Positions 1 to 8,951 of a DNA stretch of 64,000 nt are shown piece by piece. Each line of letters opens with the position of its first letter. Within the stretch, counting starts at the first letter, position 1. The stretch is from JBBQVS01 sp964250805 (GTDB taxonomy: Bacteria > Chloroflexota > Ktedonobacteria > Ktedonobacterales > Ktedonobacteraceae), in the NCBI GenBank assembly GCA_964250805.1, contig CAXUHG010000014.1:1-64000 (forward strand). The letters are read 5' to 3'. Made by a program: the position numbers and the translations under genes. Under the pieces are notes generated by a model. The model was not told the origin of the DNA. It worked only from the letters and a program-made list of their open reading frames with translations, and did not search any database.

Positions 1-431
1 AGCGAATTGGCATCGACTCCCAACGACTTGCTATTGTCGCGCACATAGCTGACGAGATCATCCACATCTTGCGCGGCTTCGTAGAGTTTTTTTCCCATCT
101 CGGCAGAGCGATGGTTGAAGGTGATACCAATGAGGCCGGATGCGGCTGCAAGTTGACCCCACGAGACGTAACTTGCCCAATCCTTCGCGTTCTTCAAATA
201 TTCAGGTGAGGCGTCGCCATGCACAAAAATGACGGCAGGTAGACGCGTTTCGCCTTCGTAGTCAGCGGGATAATAGACATCCATCAGCAAATCGCCAGAT
301 GCATCGCTTTTATATACGATGTCCGGTCTCACGATTGCCCCTTCCATATCGGGCAGCGTATACACCACGGGCAACTCCCTAAAATCTTCTTGTTCTAGCT
401 CATCCATCGAGAGATTATCTGAATCTGCCAT
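1..431 (-). CDS. Alpha/beta hydrolase, C-terminus cut by window edge
   Basis: Only the N-terminal ~143 residues lie in the window; the frame stays open to base 1. The ATG at 431 is preceded by an AGGAGC ribosome site 7 bases upstream. The protein opens with an acidic stretch, then a strand-rich part reading DVYYPADYEG, LPAVIFVHGD (the HG oxyanion-hole motif of the alpha/beta hydrolase fold) and GITFNHRSAE. This matches dienelactone hydrolase or acyl-peptidase-like hydrolases. The nucleophile Ser and catalytic Asp/His would lie beyond the edge, so the substrate cannot be inferred. No signal peptide is seen. Confidence 0.75.
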   Translation of the reverse strand, partial: MADSDNLSMDELEQEDFRELPVVYTLPDMEGAIVRPDIVYKSDASGDLLMDVYYPADYEGETRLPAVIFVHGDASPEYLKNAKDWASYVSWGQLAAASGLIGITFNHRSAEMGKKLYEAAQDVDDLVSYVRDNSKSLGVDANS

Positions 432-485
432 CTTTTTGCTCCTGGTCTCAATTAAATTCTTGCACAACCTATTATATGATGTTTT

Positions 486-615
486 GTAGGGACCGATTTA
501 TCGCGTCCAACAGCGTCATTTATGACGCGAGTTGGTTCTGAAGTATCTTGTAGACGTGATTGCTCAGGACTTGCGTACTAAAGCACGCTTGCGGACGCGA
601 TAAATCGGTCCCTAC
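486..615. repeat. Inverted repeat, family A copy 1
   Basis: The 23-base arms (486-508 and 593-615) are perfect reverse complements, beginning GTAGGGACCGATTTATCG. The 84-base interior contains a smaller inverted piece (GCGTCATTTATGACGC). It lies between the 5' end of the hydrolase gene and the 3' end of ftsH. The same arm recurs at least five more times in the window with different interiors. It carries no ORF, so it resembles a MITE or REP-like element. Confidence 0.85.
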
Positions 616-628
616 TAAATTGACATTC

Positions 629-2698
629 TCATTGGTAGAGAAAAAAACGGATGTGGGCACAATTTTGAAGCTTCAAAATTGTGGCCACATCTCTTTTCAC
701 ACCGGTTGCATTATATGGCGGTTGAATTTTCCGAGGTAGCTGATAGGCTGCCGATGTACCGGGACGAGGTAGACTCTTCTGCTCACCATTATTTCCGTTG
801 ATGGTTACTTCGGGTATTCCTGCGAGAACTGAGGGTGATTCGTATTGCTCGTCGCTGACATGCTGGTTGAAGAGCGACTCGAATAGTGGTCCTTCGAGGG
901 TTTCCTCTTTGATGAGCCGTTCGCTAATCATAATCAGGCGCGTCTTGTTCTGGCTCAGGACATTGTACGCCTTGTCGAACGCCTCTTGCACAATGCGTCG
1001 CACCTCTTCGTCAATTTCGCGTGCTGTCTGCTCACTGTAGTTGCGCTGCTCTCCGAAGTCGCGCCCCAGGAAAACCAGCTCATCTTTGTGACCAAGCGCG
1101 ATTGGTCCAATGCGATTACTCATGCCGTACTCAGTAACCATTGATCGCGCAATCTTGGTGACGCGCTCGATATCGTTTGAGGCACCCGTTGTAACCTCGC
1201 CAAAGGTGAGTAGCTCCGCGACGTGACCACCTAATGCGTAGGCTAGCATATCCTCGAACTGTGGCTTACTCCACAGGTAGCGATCCTCGGTTGGCAATAA
1301 CATGGTGAAGCCACCTGCCTGACCACGCGCTACAATCGAGACCTTGTGTACTGGATCAGTATTTGGTAGCATACGTGCGACCAGTGCATGCCCAACCTCA
1401 TGATAGGCCGTAATCGACTTTTCGCGTTCGCTGATAATACGGCTCTTGCGTGCTGGCCCAGCGACCACGCGGTCAACAGCCTCCTCAAGTTCGCTCATCC
1501 CTATTCGGCGTTTGCCGCGTCGTGCCGCTAGTATTGCCGCCTCATTCAATAAATTCGAGAGGTCTGCGCCTGAAAATCCTGGAGTCTGTTTTGCCAGTGT
1601 GTCAAGTGTGATGCTAGGGTCGAGCGGCTTCCCTTTCGCATGGACGTTCAGGATAGCGATACGCCCACGAATGTCCGGGCGGTCCAGCACAATCTGACGG
1701 TCAAAGCGACCAGGGCGAAGTAGGGCAGGGTCTAGTATGTCGGGGCGATTGGTGGCGGCAATCACGATAACATTGGTATTGGTATCGAAGCCATCCATTT
1801 CGACGAGTATCTGGTTGAGCGTTTGTTCGCGCTCATCATGTGAGCCGCCGAGTCCAGCACCACGCTGACGACCTACGGCGTCGATTTCATCGACAAAGAC
1901 GATGCATGGGCTATTATGCTTGGCCTGATCGAAGAGGTCACGTACACGGCTTGCGCCGACGCCGACAAACATTTCTACGAACTCGGAGCCACTAATGCTA
2001 AAGAATGGTACCCCTGCTTCACCTGCTACTGCCCGCGAGATAAGCGTCTTACCAGTACCAGGAGGACCAACCAGGAGCAGACCTTTGGGAATACGCGCTC
2101 CCAATGCCACAAACTTTTCAGGATACTTGAGAAATTCGACAATCTCTTGTAGCTCTTGCTTTGCCTCTTCGACACCCGCGACATCCGCGAAGGTAACAGT
2201 GGTCTTGCTACCAGTAAACATGCGTGCGCGGCTCTTGCCAAACGACATCGCCTGATTGTTTGAACCTTGCGCCTGTCGCATCATAAAGATGAGTAAGCCA
2301 CCAAAAAAGAGAAATGGCAATATACTCACGAGCGCACCCAGCCACCCCCAGAGCGGATTGGGAGGATTATATTGCAAGACTAATACATGTGTATTCGAGT
2401 AGTCAATGTTGTTGTCTTTTAATACCTTCGTAATATCAAAACTGCTATTGACCGTCGCGCTCTCTTGCGGTGCGTCCGACTTGTTGCCTCGAGTAAGGGT
2501 GATGGAATTGTCTGCAACGGTAAGCTGATCCTGCTGGTTTTTGGCGATATCTGTTTTGATGTCAACAAGGATGGTAGACACGTTTACTGATTGTGTGTCT
2601 GTTTGAGGACGAAAGATATAGACTACAATGCCCACGGCAACGAGTGTGAGTAGTAGCCAGAAAACGCTCGGTCTAAGCCATTTCCTATTACTTGTCAT
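629..2698 (-). CDS. ftsH: ATP-dependent zinc metalloprotease FtsH
   Basis: Membrane-anchored AAA+ protease that extracts and degrades membrane and soluble proteins. Order of parts: TM1 (~10-29), an extracytoplasmic domain, TM2 (~116-140), AAA module with Walker A GPPGTGKT (211-218) and Walker B CIVFVDEID (265-273), second region of homology (ATNRPDILDPALLRPGRFDR), then the M41 protease with HEVGH (433-437). The length of 689 residues is normal to slightly long. The last ~24 residues are unusual: they are encoded by a strong rho-independent terminator hairpin (650-691), and the TGA stop at 629-631 lies beyond its T-tract. The start ATG at 2698 has an AGGGG-type ribosome site. Confidence 0.97.
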   Translation of the reverse strand: MTSNRKWLRPSVFWLLLTLVAVGIVVYIFRPQTDTQSVNVSTILVDIKTDIAKNQQDQLTVADNSITLTRGNKSDAPQESATVNSSFDITKVLKDNNIDYSNTHVLVLQYNPPNPLWGWLGALVSILPFLFFGGLLIFMMRQAQGSNNQAMSFGKSRARMFTGSKTTVTFADVAGVEEAKQELQEIVEFLKYPEKFVALGARIPKGLLLVGPPGTGKTLISRAVAGEAGVPFFSISGSEFVEMFVGVGASRVRDLFDQAKHNSPCIVFVDEIDAVGRQRGAGLGGSHDEREQTLNQILVEMDGFDTNTNVIVIAATNRPDILDPALLRPGRFDRQIVLDRPDIRGRIAILNVHAKGKPLDPSITLDTLAKQTPGFSGADLSNLLNEAAILAARRGKRRIGMSELEEAVDRVVAGPARKSRIISEREKSITAYHEVGHALVARMLPNTDPVHKVSIVARGQAGGFTMLLPTEDRYLWSKPQFEDMLAYALGGHVAELLTFGEVTTGASNDIERVTKIARSMVTEYGMSNRIGPIALGHKDELVFLGRDFGEQRNYSEQTAREIDEEVRRIVQEAFDKAYNVLSQNKTRLIMISERLIKEETLEGPLFESLFNQHVSDEQYESPSVLAGIPEVTINGNNGEQKSLPRPGTSAAYQLPRKIQPPYNATGVKRDVATILKLQNCAHIRFFLYQ
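641..691 (-). terminator. Terminator embedded in the 3' end of ftsH
   Basis: Read on the minus strand, a GATGTGG...CCACATC-type hairpin (650-691; stem through GCACAATTTTGAAG / CTTCAAAATTGTG with one mismatch) is followed by a run of seven T (641-647). It is a classical intrinsic terminator, but the ftsH stop codon lies downstream at 629-631, so transcripts ending here would lack a stop. Confidence 0.8.
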
Positions 2699-2799
2699 CG
2701 AGGTTCCCCTCTACTATGCTGTGTACACGAAACGTTTGTTTCTAAAGCAATAACTGTCTGCCATTTCTTTGTGTACTTATTTTCGCTACTCATAAAATA

Positions 2800-4020
2800 C
2801 TACGACTTACTAACTACAGAATTTTTGTGTTGCTTATTATAACATACTCGATGGTCTATCTCTTGTAACACGTCTTTCATAAATGCTGTAACCTTCGCTG
2901 GCGTCTTTGGCTCGACGTAGGTGCGCGTGTCGGTAGGCCAGTTGATTTCAGGAAACTTGCCGTCATTTACCAAGCAACTGATTGAAGCTGCTTTGAAATG
3001 TTTGGCGAGCATCGCCCCTGCATCTGTTCCTCCAGCACGTAACATGTACGGTATCGCGCTATGCTGACCCTTTTCGGATGCTGTAACAAGGATATCAACG
3101 ACATCATGTGAAACGTCGGCACGACCTAGAAAGTTCTCTTGTATAGTATAATGAATGCGCCCTTTGCCGACGGTATCGACGGCGAAGAAGTAGGCATCCT
3201 TCAGTTCTTTACCATGCTTTTCAGCGAAGGCACGCGCACCCACCAAACCAATCTCTTCACCACCGGTAGCTACAAACCATACCTCCGTGTTTTCGAGCGG
3301 CGTTTGCGTCATCTGTTCAGCAAGGCTCAATAGCACAGCAACGCCGCTTGCATTATCGTTAGCACCTTCACCATCAATGCCCTGTATCATCTGTCCCATG
3401 AGGAGCGGTGTCGTGAGCGTCAGCAAGGCTGCTCCAGCCGCCCCTGAAATACCCTGCGTTGTACGTGCCAACTTTTTGTTCTTGCGACGACGTGCAATAA
3501 CGTTGAGAATGCTTGAACCGATAGCAGTGAAGTAAGAGAGGCCAAGCAGTGGCATGCGAAAGCGATTCGGTGACTTGCCTTCGTTTGGTTTCATAAAGTT
3601 GCGTACACGTACCGAGTCATAGTGTGTCAACAGTACAACGCGCGTTTTGCGCTCGCCGCGAGCAGGAAGAATGCCGATGACGTTGTGGCTAGTGCCTTTT
3701 CTTGTCAGCCACGTAACAGGTCCCTTGCTTGTGCGTACCTCACTCATCAGAGCAGCAGGTGAAGCAAGCAGACCTGATAGACCGAGCAGTGGTACAAATG
3801 GGGCAACAAGGCTTGACCCAAGTATTGTATAGAGATAAGGGAAAACACTGCTCATAGCCTCAGTTGCACATGGAAATGGTTCTTGTCGTATCTCCTGTAG
3901 GCCATAGCTCTGCATCTCTTGTTCCACGTAGTTTGCCGCGCGATGTTCACCCTCCGTTGTTGCCACACGAAAGCCAATCTCGCCCGCCAACACGTTGATA
4001 TGCTTCATTTCACGATTCAT
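2800..4020 (-). CDS. M28 family zinc aminopeptidase-like, membrane-associated
   Basis: Di-zinc exopeptidase fold. The metal-site motifs are visible in order: HYDSV (first His), DGEGANDNASG (bridging Asp), GGEEIGLVGAR (catalytic Glu pair), AVDTVG and a distal GGTDAG. Two hydrophobic stretches, around residues 60-90 and 190-215, interrupt the N-terminal half, so the protein is probably membrane-inserted. A GGAGAA ribosome site precedes the ATG at 4020. It lies 72 bases downstream of comF on the same strand and is probably co-transcribed with it. Substrate unknown. Confidence 0.85.
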   Translation of the reverse strand: MNREMKHINVLAGEIGFRVATTEGEHRAANYVEQEMQSYGLQEIRQEPFPCATEAMSSVFPYLYTILGSSLVAPFVPLLGLSGLLASPAALMSEVRTSKGPVTWLTRKGTSHNVIGILPARGERKTRVVLLTHYDSVRVRNFMKPNEGKSPNRFRMPLLGLSYFTAIGSSILNVIARRRKNKKLARTTQGISGAAGAALLTLTTPLLMGQMIQGIDGEGANDNASGVAVLLSLAEQMTQTPLENTEVWFVATGGEEIGLVGARAFAEKHGKELKDAYFFAVDTVGKGRIHYTIQENFLGRADVSHDVVDILVTASEKGQHSAIPYMLRAGGTDAGAMLAKHFKAASISCLVNDGKFPEINWPTDTRTYVEPKTPAKVTAFMKDVLQEIDHRVCYNKQHKNSVVSKS

Positions 4021-4092
4021 AAAAATACTTTCTCCTACATGTAATACGTCTGTAAGCAGCCCTTCTTGTATACGTAACGAAATAACATTCCC

Positions 4093-4773
4093 TCACATTG
4101 CGGAACTTGCGAGAACCAATCCTCTTACTGAGGCCGCACCTGCGCGAAGAAGTGTCGCGGCGCATGCATCGAGCGTTGCACCCGTTGTACAAACGTCGTC
4201 TATGATAATAATGTTACGTTTATAGATACTTTCAGTTGTAGGACTTGCTACATAAGAGAATGCGCCTGCGACATTTTGGTGTCGGTCATAGGCACTCAAT
4301 CCTACCTGTGCCGTAGTCGCGCGTGACCGAACCAATATCTCCTCTCTTAGAGGAACCTCAAGCGTTGTGGCGCATACGTTTGCCAGTAAATGTGCATGAT
4401 TGTAGCCGCGTTGTTTATAGCGTTCGCTATGAAGAGGGACAGAAACAAACATATCAGCGTCTAAATTATAGCGAAGATACGCCTGTGCGAGCAACATACC
4501 CAGCGGCTCAGCAAGTTTCGTCACACCTCCATATTTCAATGCATGAATACAAGCGCGGAGCGGGTCAAGGTACCGATTCACTGCTACAAGTCCGTGTAAA
4601 GCCTGCCATTCTTGTCTATATGGTAACAGTGTGGCTGGCTGCATCTGAGCAAAACAGGACGCACAGAGAAGCGTACCGCTCCGCTTACAACCAGCGCACT
4701 GTGGAGGAAATAAGATATCTAATGCCTGTTGTGTCTTGTCTTGCATTTGCTGAAGAACACTACGAAAGTCCAC
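4093..4773 (-). CDS. ComF-family phosphoribosyltransferase-like protein
   Basis: Contains the N-terminal CxxC...CxxC zinc finger (CAGCKRSGTLLCASC) and a type I phosphoribosyltransferase core with the PRPP loop IIIIDDVCTTGAT. ComF proteins assist DNA uptake or recombination-linked processes. An upstream in-frame ATG at 4836 is possible, but it would add ~21 residues unlike the family and has only a weak ribosome site. The GTG at 4773 is preceded by GGAG at 8 bases and gives a normal-length N-terminus before LDILFPPQCAGC, so it is preferred here. It heads the comF-M28 pair. Confidence 0.85.
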   Translation of the reverse strand: MDFRSVLQQMQDKTQQALDILFPPQCAGCKRSGTLLCASCFAQMQPATLLPYRQEWQALHGLVAVNRYLDPLRACIHALKYGGVTKLAEPLGMLLAQAYLRYNLDADMFVSVPLHSERYKQRGYNHAHLLANVCATTLEVPLREEILVRSRATTAQVGLSAYDRHQNVAGAFSYVASPTTESIYKRNIIIIDDVCTTGATLDACAATLLRAGAASVRGLVLASSAM

Positions 4774-4943
4774 AATAAATACTCCAAACATAGCTTTATT
4801 TGGATGAAGCATAGCGAAATGTAGAGATGAATGCAACCTTTTTGTGTTGAAAGAATGATAGGAAAATACTTGACGTGCCTAGTATCCTCCTCTACAATGA
4901 GCGCACAGTAAGACGATCAAAAATAGTATTTTGTTGGAGCAAT

Positions 4944-6584
4944 ATGGCAAATCAACTGTATTACGGTGACAATCTTGATATGCTACGCAAGCATATTGCC
5001 AACGAAAGTGTTGATTTAGTGTACCTTGACCCTCCGTTTAACTCGAAGCAAGACTATTCTGTTATTTTTAGAAACACGAAGGGTCAAGGAAGCGAGGCAC
5101 AAATAAATGCTTTCAAGGATACATGGCATTGGGCCGCGAGTAGCGAGTATGCTTTACAGCGCGATATACCCGAACATTGCTCCGCGAAAGTAATCGAGGC
5201 AGCAAACGCCATCGTCGATCTTGTTGGCAAAAATGATTTAACCGCATATCTAGTGATGATGATACCTCGTCTTGTGGAGCTAAGACGTGTTCTCAAGCCT
5301 ACTGGTAGTATATTTCTTCATTGTGACACCACCGCAAGTCATTATCTAAAAATTGTGTTGGATGCGGTTTTCGGAATAGAAAATTATAGAAGTAATATTA
5401 CCTGGAAACGTACAAGTGCCCATAGCGATGGCAAACAGGGGCGAAAAGGTTTAGGGCGTGTCACAGATATTATCCTTTTCTATAGCAAAAGCGAGAACTT
5501 CACCTGGAATCCTTTGTATACTCCATATGACAAAGAATACATTGAAGACTTCTATAGACACATCGAGCAAGGGACAGGAAGACGATACGGTTTAGATAAT
5601 CTTACAGGTCCCGGTGGTGAAGATAAAGGAAATCCCTCATATGAAGTGATGGGAGTTGTGCGACACTGGCGTTACAGTCAACAAAATATGAAAGAACTAA
5701 TTTTAGCAGGGCGCGTTGTGCAAGAGAAGCCAGGAGCGGTGCCGCGCTACAAACGCTATCTTGACGAAATGCCAGGTAATCCACTTCAAGATAGTTGGGA
5801 TGATATTGGTCCAATTGGATCAAGGGCGAAGGAACGCCTCGGCTATCCAACTCAAAAACCACTTGCTCTACTCGAAAGAATTATACAATTAGCCTCCAAC
5901 AAAGGTGATGTGGTGCTTGACCCTTTCTGTGGATGTGGCACTGCCGTTCATGCCGCGCAAAAGCTGGAGCGTTCATGGATTGGCATTGATATTACAAGTA
6001 TCGCTATCAGTCTTATCAAATATCGCCTGACCACTGCTTTTCCCAACATTCAGTTTGTCACTATCGGTGAACCAAGAGATGGAGATGGTGCGCGTCAACT
6101 GGCACTTGACGATAAGCATCAGTTTGAATGGTGGGCGTTATCTCTTGTAAAGGCAAAACCCACTGGCGAGGGGACAGAACCTGGAAAAGGTAAAAAAGGT
6201 GCAGATGGCGGCAAAGATGGCATGATTTTCTTTAGGGATACAGGAAGCAAGCTTGGTAAGGTTATTGTGTCTGTCAAAGGCGGCAAAAATGTCAATGTAG
6301 AGATGGTGCGTTCTCTTGGTGATGTCGTAGACGAGCAGAAGGCTGCTATTGGCCTGTTTATCACGTTAGAACCTCCTACGAAGCCTATGCTTGACTGGGC
6401 TGCAAAAAAAGGTTTGTTCCACTCCGACACATGGGGAGATTTTCCCAAAATTCAAATTCTCACTATCGAAGACATTTTGACAGGGAAAAGAATTGCTATG
6501 CCACCAACAACGGTGGCGGAGACGTTCCTAACTCCAAGAAGAGAGACGGCTAGGTCGGAGGCTGAACAGGAAGAATTGTTGTAG
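4944..6584 (+). CDS. DNA N4/N6 methyltransferase with C-terminal nuclease-like domain
   Basis: Site-specific amino-methyltransferase of the beta arrangement. Motif IV LDPPFN is near residue 29 and the SAM-binding motif LDPFCGCGTA near residue 327. A longer upstream reading from 4875 exists, but the ATG at 4944 has a TTGGAGC ribosome site and starts at the conserved NQLYYGDNLDML. After the methylase (~1-400) comes a ~150-residue tail with GADGGKDG (about 418) and VIVSVKGGK (about 441). This spacing suggests a PD-(D/E)xK nuclease of the Mrr type, making a single-chain restriction-modification enzyme possible. No separate specificity or endonuclease gene is adjacent. Confidence 0.88.
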   Translation: MANQLYYGDNLDMLRKHIANESVDLVYLDPPFNSKQDYSVIFRNTKGQGSEAQINAFKDTWHWAASSEYALQRDIPEHCSAKVIEAANAIVDLVGKNDLTAYLVMMIPRLVELRRVLKPTGSIFLHCDTTASHYLKIVLDAVFGIENYRSNITWKRTSAHSDGKQGRKGLGRVTDIILFYSKSENFTWNPLYTPYDKEYIEDFYRHIEQGTGRRYGLDNLTGPGGEDKGNPSYEVMGVVRHWRYSQQNMKELILAGRVVQEKPGAVPRYKRYLDEMPGNPLQDSWDDIGPIGSRAKERLGYPTQKPLALLERIIQLASNKGDVVLDPFCGCGTAVHAAQKLERSWIGIDITSIAISLIKYRLTTAFPNIQFVTIGEPRDGDGARQLALDDKHQFEWWALSLVKAKPTGEGTEPGKGKKGADGGKDGMIFFRDTGSKLGKVIVSVKGGKNVNVEMVRSLGDVVDEQKAAIGLFITLEPPTKPMLDWAAKKGLFHSDTWGDFPKIQILTIEDILTGKRIAMPPTTVAETFLTPRRETARSEAEQEELL

Positions 6585-6623
6585 CGTCAAATGGAAACAT
6601 CAATGATGCTCTGTCAGAGCGGT

Positions 6624-6667
6624 GGACGCGGACATACCTCTGTGTTTTCAAGAGATATACCGCGTCC
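6624..6667. repeat. Small GC-rich inverted repeat after the methyltransferase gene
   Basis: GGACGCGG (6624-6631) and CCGCGTCC (6660-6667) form an 8 bp stem with a 28-base loop, between two convergent genes (methyltransferase + and lysS -). It may serve as a terminator or be a decayed repeat; there is no T-tract. Confidence 0.45.
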
Positions 6668-6694
6668 CCATCCTCACAAGTCGAATAACAACTA

Positions 6695-8179
6695 TTATTG
6701 CTCCTCAGCCGTCTTACGCATCGTTGGGAATAAAATCACATCGCGGATCGACTCCTGGTCCGTCATGAGCATGACGAGGCGGTCAACGCCGATGCCAACG
6801 CCGCCCGTGGGAGGCATACCCGTCTCCATCGCCTCCAGGAAGTCCTCGTCGAGTACCTGAGCTTCGTCGTCTCCTTGTGCGCGTTGCCGTGCCTGATCCT
6901 CGAAACGGGCACGTTGATCGAGCGGATCGTTCAACTCAGTGAAGGCATTACCCAACTCTAAGCCGCCTACAAATGGTTGGAAGCGTTCAACCAGTCCCAC
7001 TGTACTACGATGATGTTTCGCTAGTGGGGAAATGTCCAGCGGGTAGTCCGTCAAGAAGAGAGCTTGCTTGAGGGCTGGGATATTCTTGCGGAACATCGCC
7101 TTCATAAGATCATCGACCAGACGACCCCAGCCGAGTGTGGGGTCAACCTCGTAGCCGTTCGCACGCATCTCAGCGGCGAGGCTATCACGGTCCGCGAAGC
7201 GTTGTACATCAACGCCTGTAAATTCCGCAATGGCGTCAGTCTGCCGCATACGAGGCCAGGGTGGTGTAAGGTCGATCTCGGTTCCTTGATAGGAAATGCG
7301 TGGCGAGCCGTGTACCTCTTGCGCGACGAAGGCAATCATCTCCTCGACAATCTTCATCATATCGTTATAGTCGGCATATGCCTGATAAAACTCTAGCATA
7401 GTAAATTCAGGATTATGGCTACGATCAATACCTTCATTGCGGAAATTACGCCCTATTTCATAGACTCGCTCGAAGCCACCTATAATCAAGCGTTTGAGAT
7501 ATAGCTCAACCGCGATGCGTAGATATAGGTCGCGGTCCAATGTATTATGATGAGTAACAAATGGGCGTGCCGTCGCACCACCGTATAATGGTTGTAGTAT
7601 AGGCGTTTCGGCCTCGATATAGCCATGTGTATCCAGGTAGCGGCGTAGTGCGCTAATGGAGCGGCTACGTGTCTCGAACACCTGCTTGACCTCATCGCCG
7701 TTCGCGATCAAATCGAGGTAGCGTTTGCGCTGTCGGGTCTCTTTATCCTCAAGCCCGTGATACTTCTCTGGCAATGGACGTATCCCTTTTGCCAGCAATC
7801 TATATGTTCGCACATGCAGCGTGCGCTCACCTTTACCTGTAGTGAAAAGGTAGCCATTAACTTGAATGAAATCGCCGATGTCCAGCAACTTCACCAGCTT
7901 GTATGCCTCTTCACCTAAATCGTTGATAGCAAAGTAAGCTTGAATGCGTCCCGTTCCATCTTCAAAAGTGACAAAGGTAATCTTGCCAAGTCTGCGTATC
8001 AAGCGAATACGCCCGACCAACGTAAAGTTGCCATCGGTTTCCTGTCGCTGAAATTCGTCGAAATGCTCCAGCACTTCAGCTATTGTATGTGTCCGCTCCG
8101 CCGTATTGGGATAGGGATTGATGCCCTGTTCCCGCAAGTCGTAGAGACGTTGGGTACGTGTCTCTCGTTCATCTGGCAT
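6695..8179 (-). CDS. lysS: Lysyl-tRNA synthetase, class II
   Basis: Charges tRNA-Lys. The N-terminal OB-fold anticodon-binding domain (~50-160) is followed by the class II catalytic core with motif 2 RNFRNEGIDRSHNPEFTMLE and motif 3 GGVGIGVDRLVMLM. The upstream in-frame ATG at 8224 is rejected because the ATG at 8179 has a GAGGA ribosome site and starts at MPDERETRTQ. This gives 494 residues, the family norm. It is the last gene of the birA-greA-lysS direction, separated from greA by an inverted repeat (8323-8388). Confidence 0.97.
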   Translation of the reverse strand: MPDERETRTQRLYDLREQGINPYPNTAERTHTIAEVLEHFDEFQRQETDGNFTLVGRIRLIRRLGKITFVTFEDGTGRIQAYFAINDLGEEAYKLVKLLDIGDFIQVNGYLFTTGKGERTLHVRTYRLLAKGIRPLPEKYHGLEDKETRQRKRYLDLIANGDEVKQVFETRSRSISALRRYLDTHGYIEAETPILQPLYGGATARPFVTHHNTLDRDLYLRIAVELYLKRLIIGGFERVYEIGRNFRNEGIDRSHNPEFTMLEFYQAYADYNDMMKIVEEMIAFVAQEVHGSPRISYQGTEIDLTPPWPRMRQTDAIAEFTGVDVQRFADRDSLAAEMRANGYEVDPTLGWGRLVDDLMKAMFRKNIPALKQALFLTDYPLDISPLAKHHRSTVGLVERFQPFVGGLELGNAFTELNDPLDQRARFEDQARQRAQGDDEAQVLDEDFLEAMETGMPPTGGVGIGVDRLVMLMTDQESIRDVILFPTMRKTAEEQ

Positions 8180-8322
8180 AATAGTCCTCGTTTTTCCTCC
8201 CGCACGATATAGCAAGCAGAACAATACTTTATTCAGCCTGCACTTCGCGCCCTATTGTAACATCGTTTTCTTTTTCTGGGTAGAGATACAACCAAAATGC
8301 GTTCTTCCGTGAAAGAGAACAA

Positions 8323-8388
8323 GGAGACCGCAAGGGTCTCCCCTACATGTTCTGTCATGTACATGTAGGGGAGACCCTTGCGGTCTCC
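8323..8388. repeat. Inverted repeat, family B copy 1
   Basis: The 28-base arms (8323-8350, 8361-8388) are perfect reverse complements around a 10-base loop. The outer end reads GGAGACCGCAAGGGTCTC and the inner end CCCTACATGT. A near-identical element lies at 13640-13709. It sits between greA and lysS, where the RNA hairpin could attenuate read-through or set 3' ends. Confidence 0.85.
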
Positions 8389-8431
8389 CTGATTGTCTAC
8401 CCTTGTTCTCGCGTATCTACGCGAATCTACC

Positions 8432-8893
8432 TTATGCGATAGAAAGAATGGTGTATTCCTTCACACCGCCAGGGGTTGAGACAATCACCTGATCGCCTAC
8501 CTTATGACCCAGCAGTGCTTTCCCAACAGGCGACTCGTTCGAGATACGCCCAGATCTGGGATCGGCCTCGAACGCACCAACAATGGTGTAGTTGTATTCT
8601 TTTTCGCTGGTTGCGAGACGGAGTACCGAACCAAGCGATACCTCGCTACTGAGAGAACGACTGATTGTTTTAGCTCTCAGCAGCATCTGCTCTAGCTCAT
8701 AGATGCGATTTTCAAGACGTGCGTGCTCACTCTTCGCGTCCTCGTAGGCAGCGTTGTCGATGACATCGCCCGCTTCCTTTGCATCCTGCAAATACTGAGC
8801 GACCTCCGCCCGCTTTGTGGTGCGTAGAAATTCTAGCTGGCTTAACGCAAACTGCCTGCCATCGTCCGTGAGGAATACGTCTGAATTTTCCAT
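8432..8893 (-). CDS. greA: Transcription elongation factor GreA
   Basis: Rescues backtracked RNA polymerase by stimulating transcript cleavage. An N-terminal coiled coil (~10-75) carries the acidic tip region (GDVIDNAAYEDAK) and is followed by the C-terminal FKBP-like domain with SPVGKALLGHKVGDQV. The ATG at 8893 has a GGGG ribosome site; the in-frame upstream start at 8941 adds a non-conserved 16 residues. The length of 153 residues is close to the usual ~158. It lies 58 bases downstream of birA and upstream of lysS. Confidence 0.95.
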   Translation of the reverse strand: MENSDVFLTDDGRQFALSQLEFLRTTKRAEVAQYLQDAKEAGDVIDNAAYEDAKSEHARLENRIYELEQMLLRAKTISRSLSSEVSLGSVLRLATSEKEYNYTIVGAFEADPRSGRISNESPVGKALLGHKVGDQVIVSTPGGVKEYTILSIA

Positions 8894-8951
8894 GTCTGTG
8901 TCCCCTCTATGTGGCTTACTTTCTCTCTGCCACACGTTCATGTTGTGTCAT

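Noticed and set aside
4323..4778. 151-codon plus-strand ORF opposite comF
   Set aside because: Antisense to a recognisable ComF protein with both motifs.
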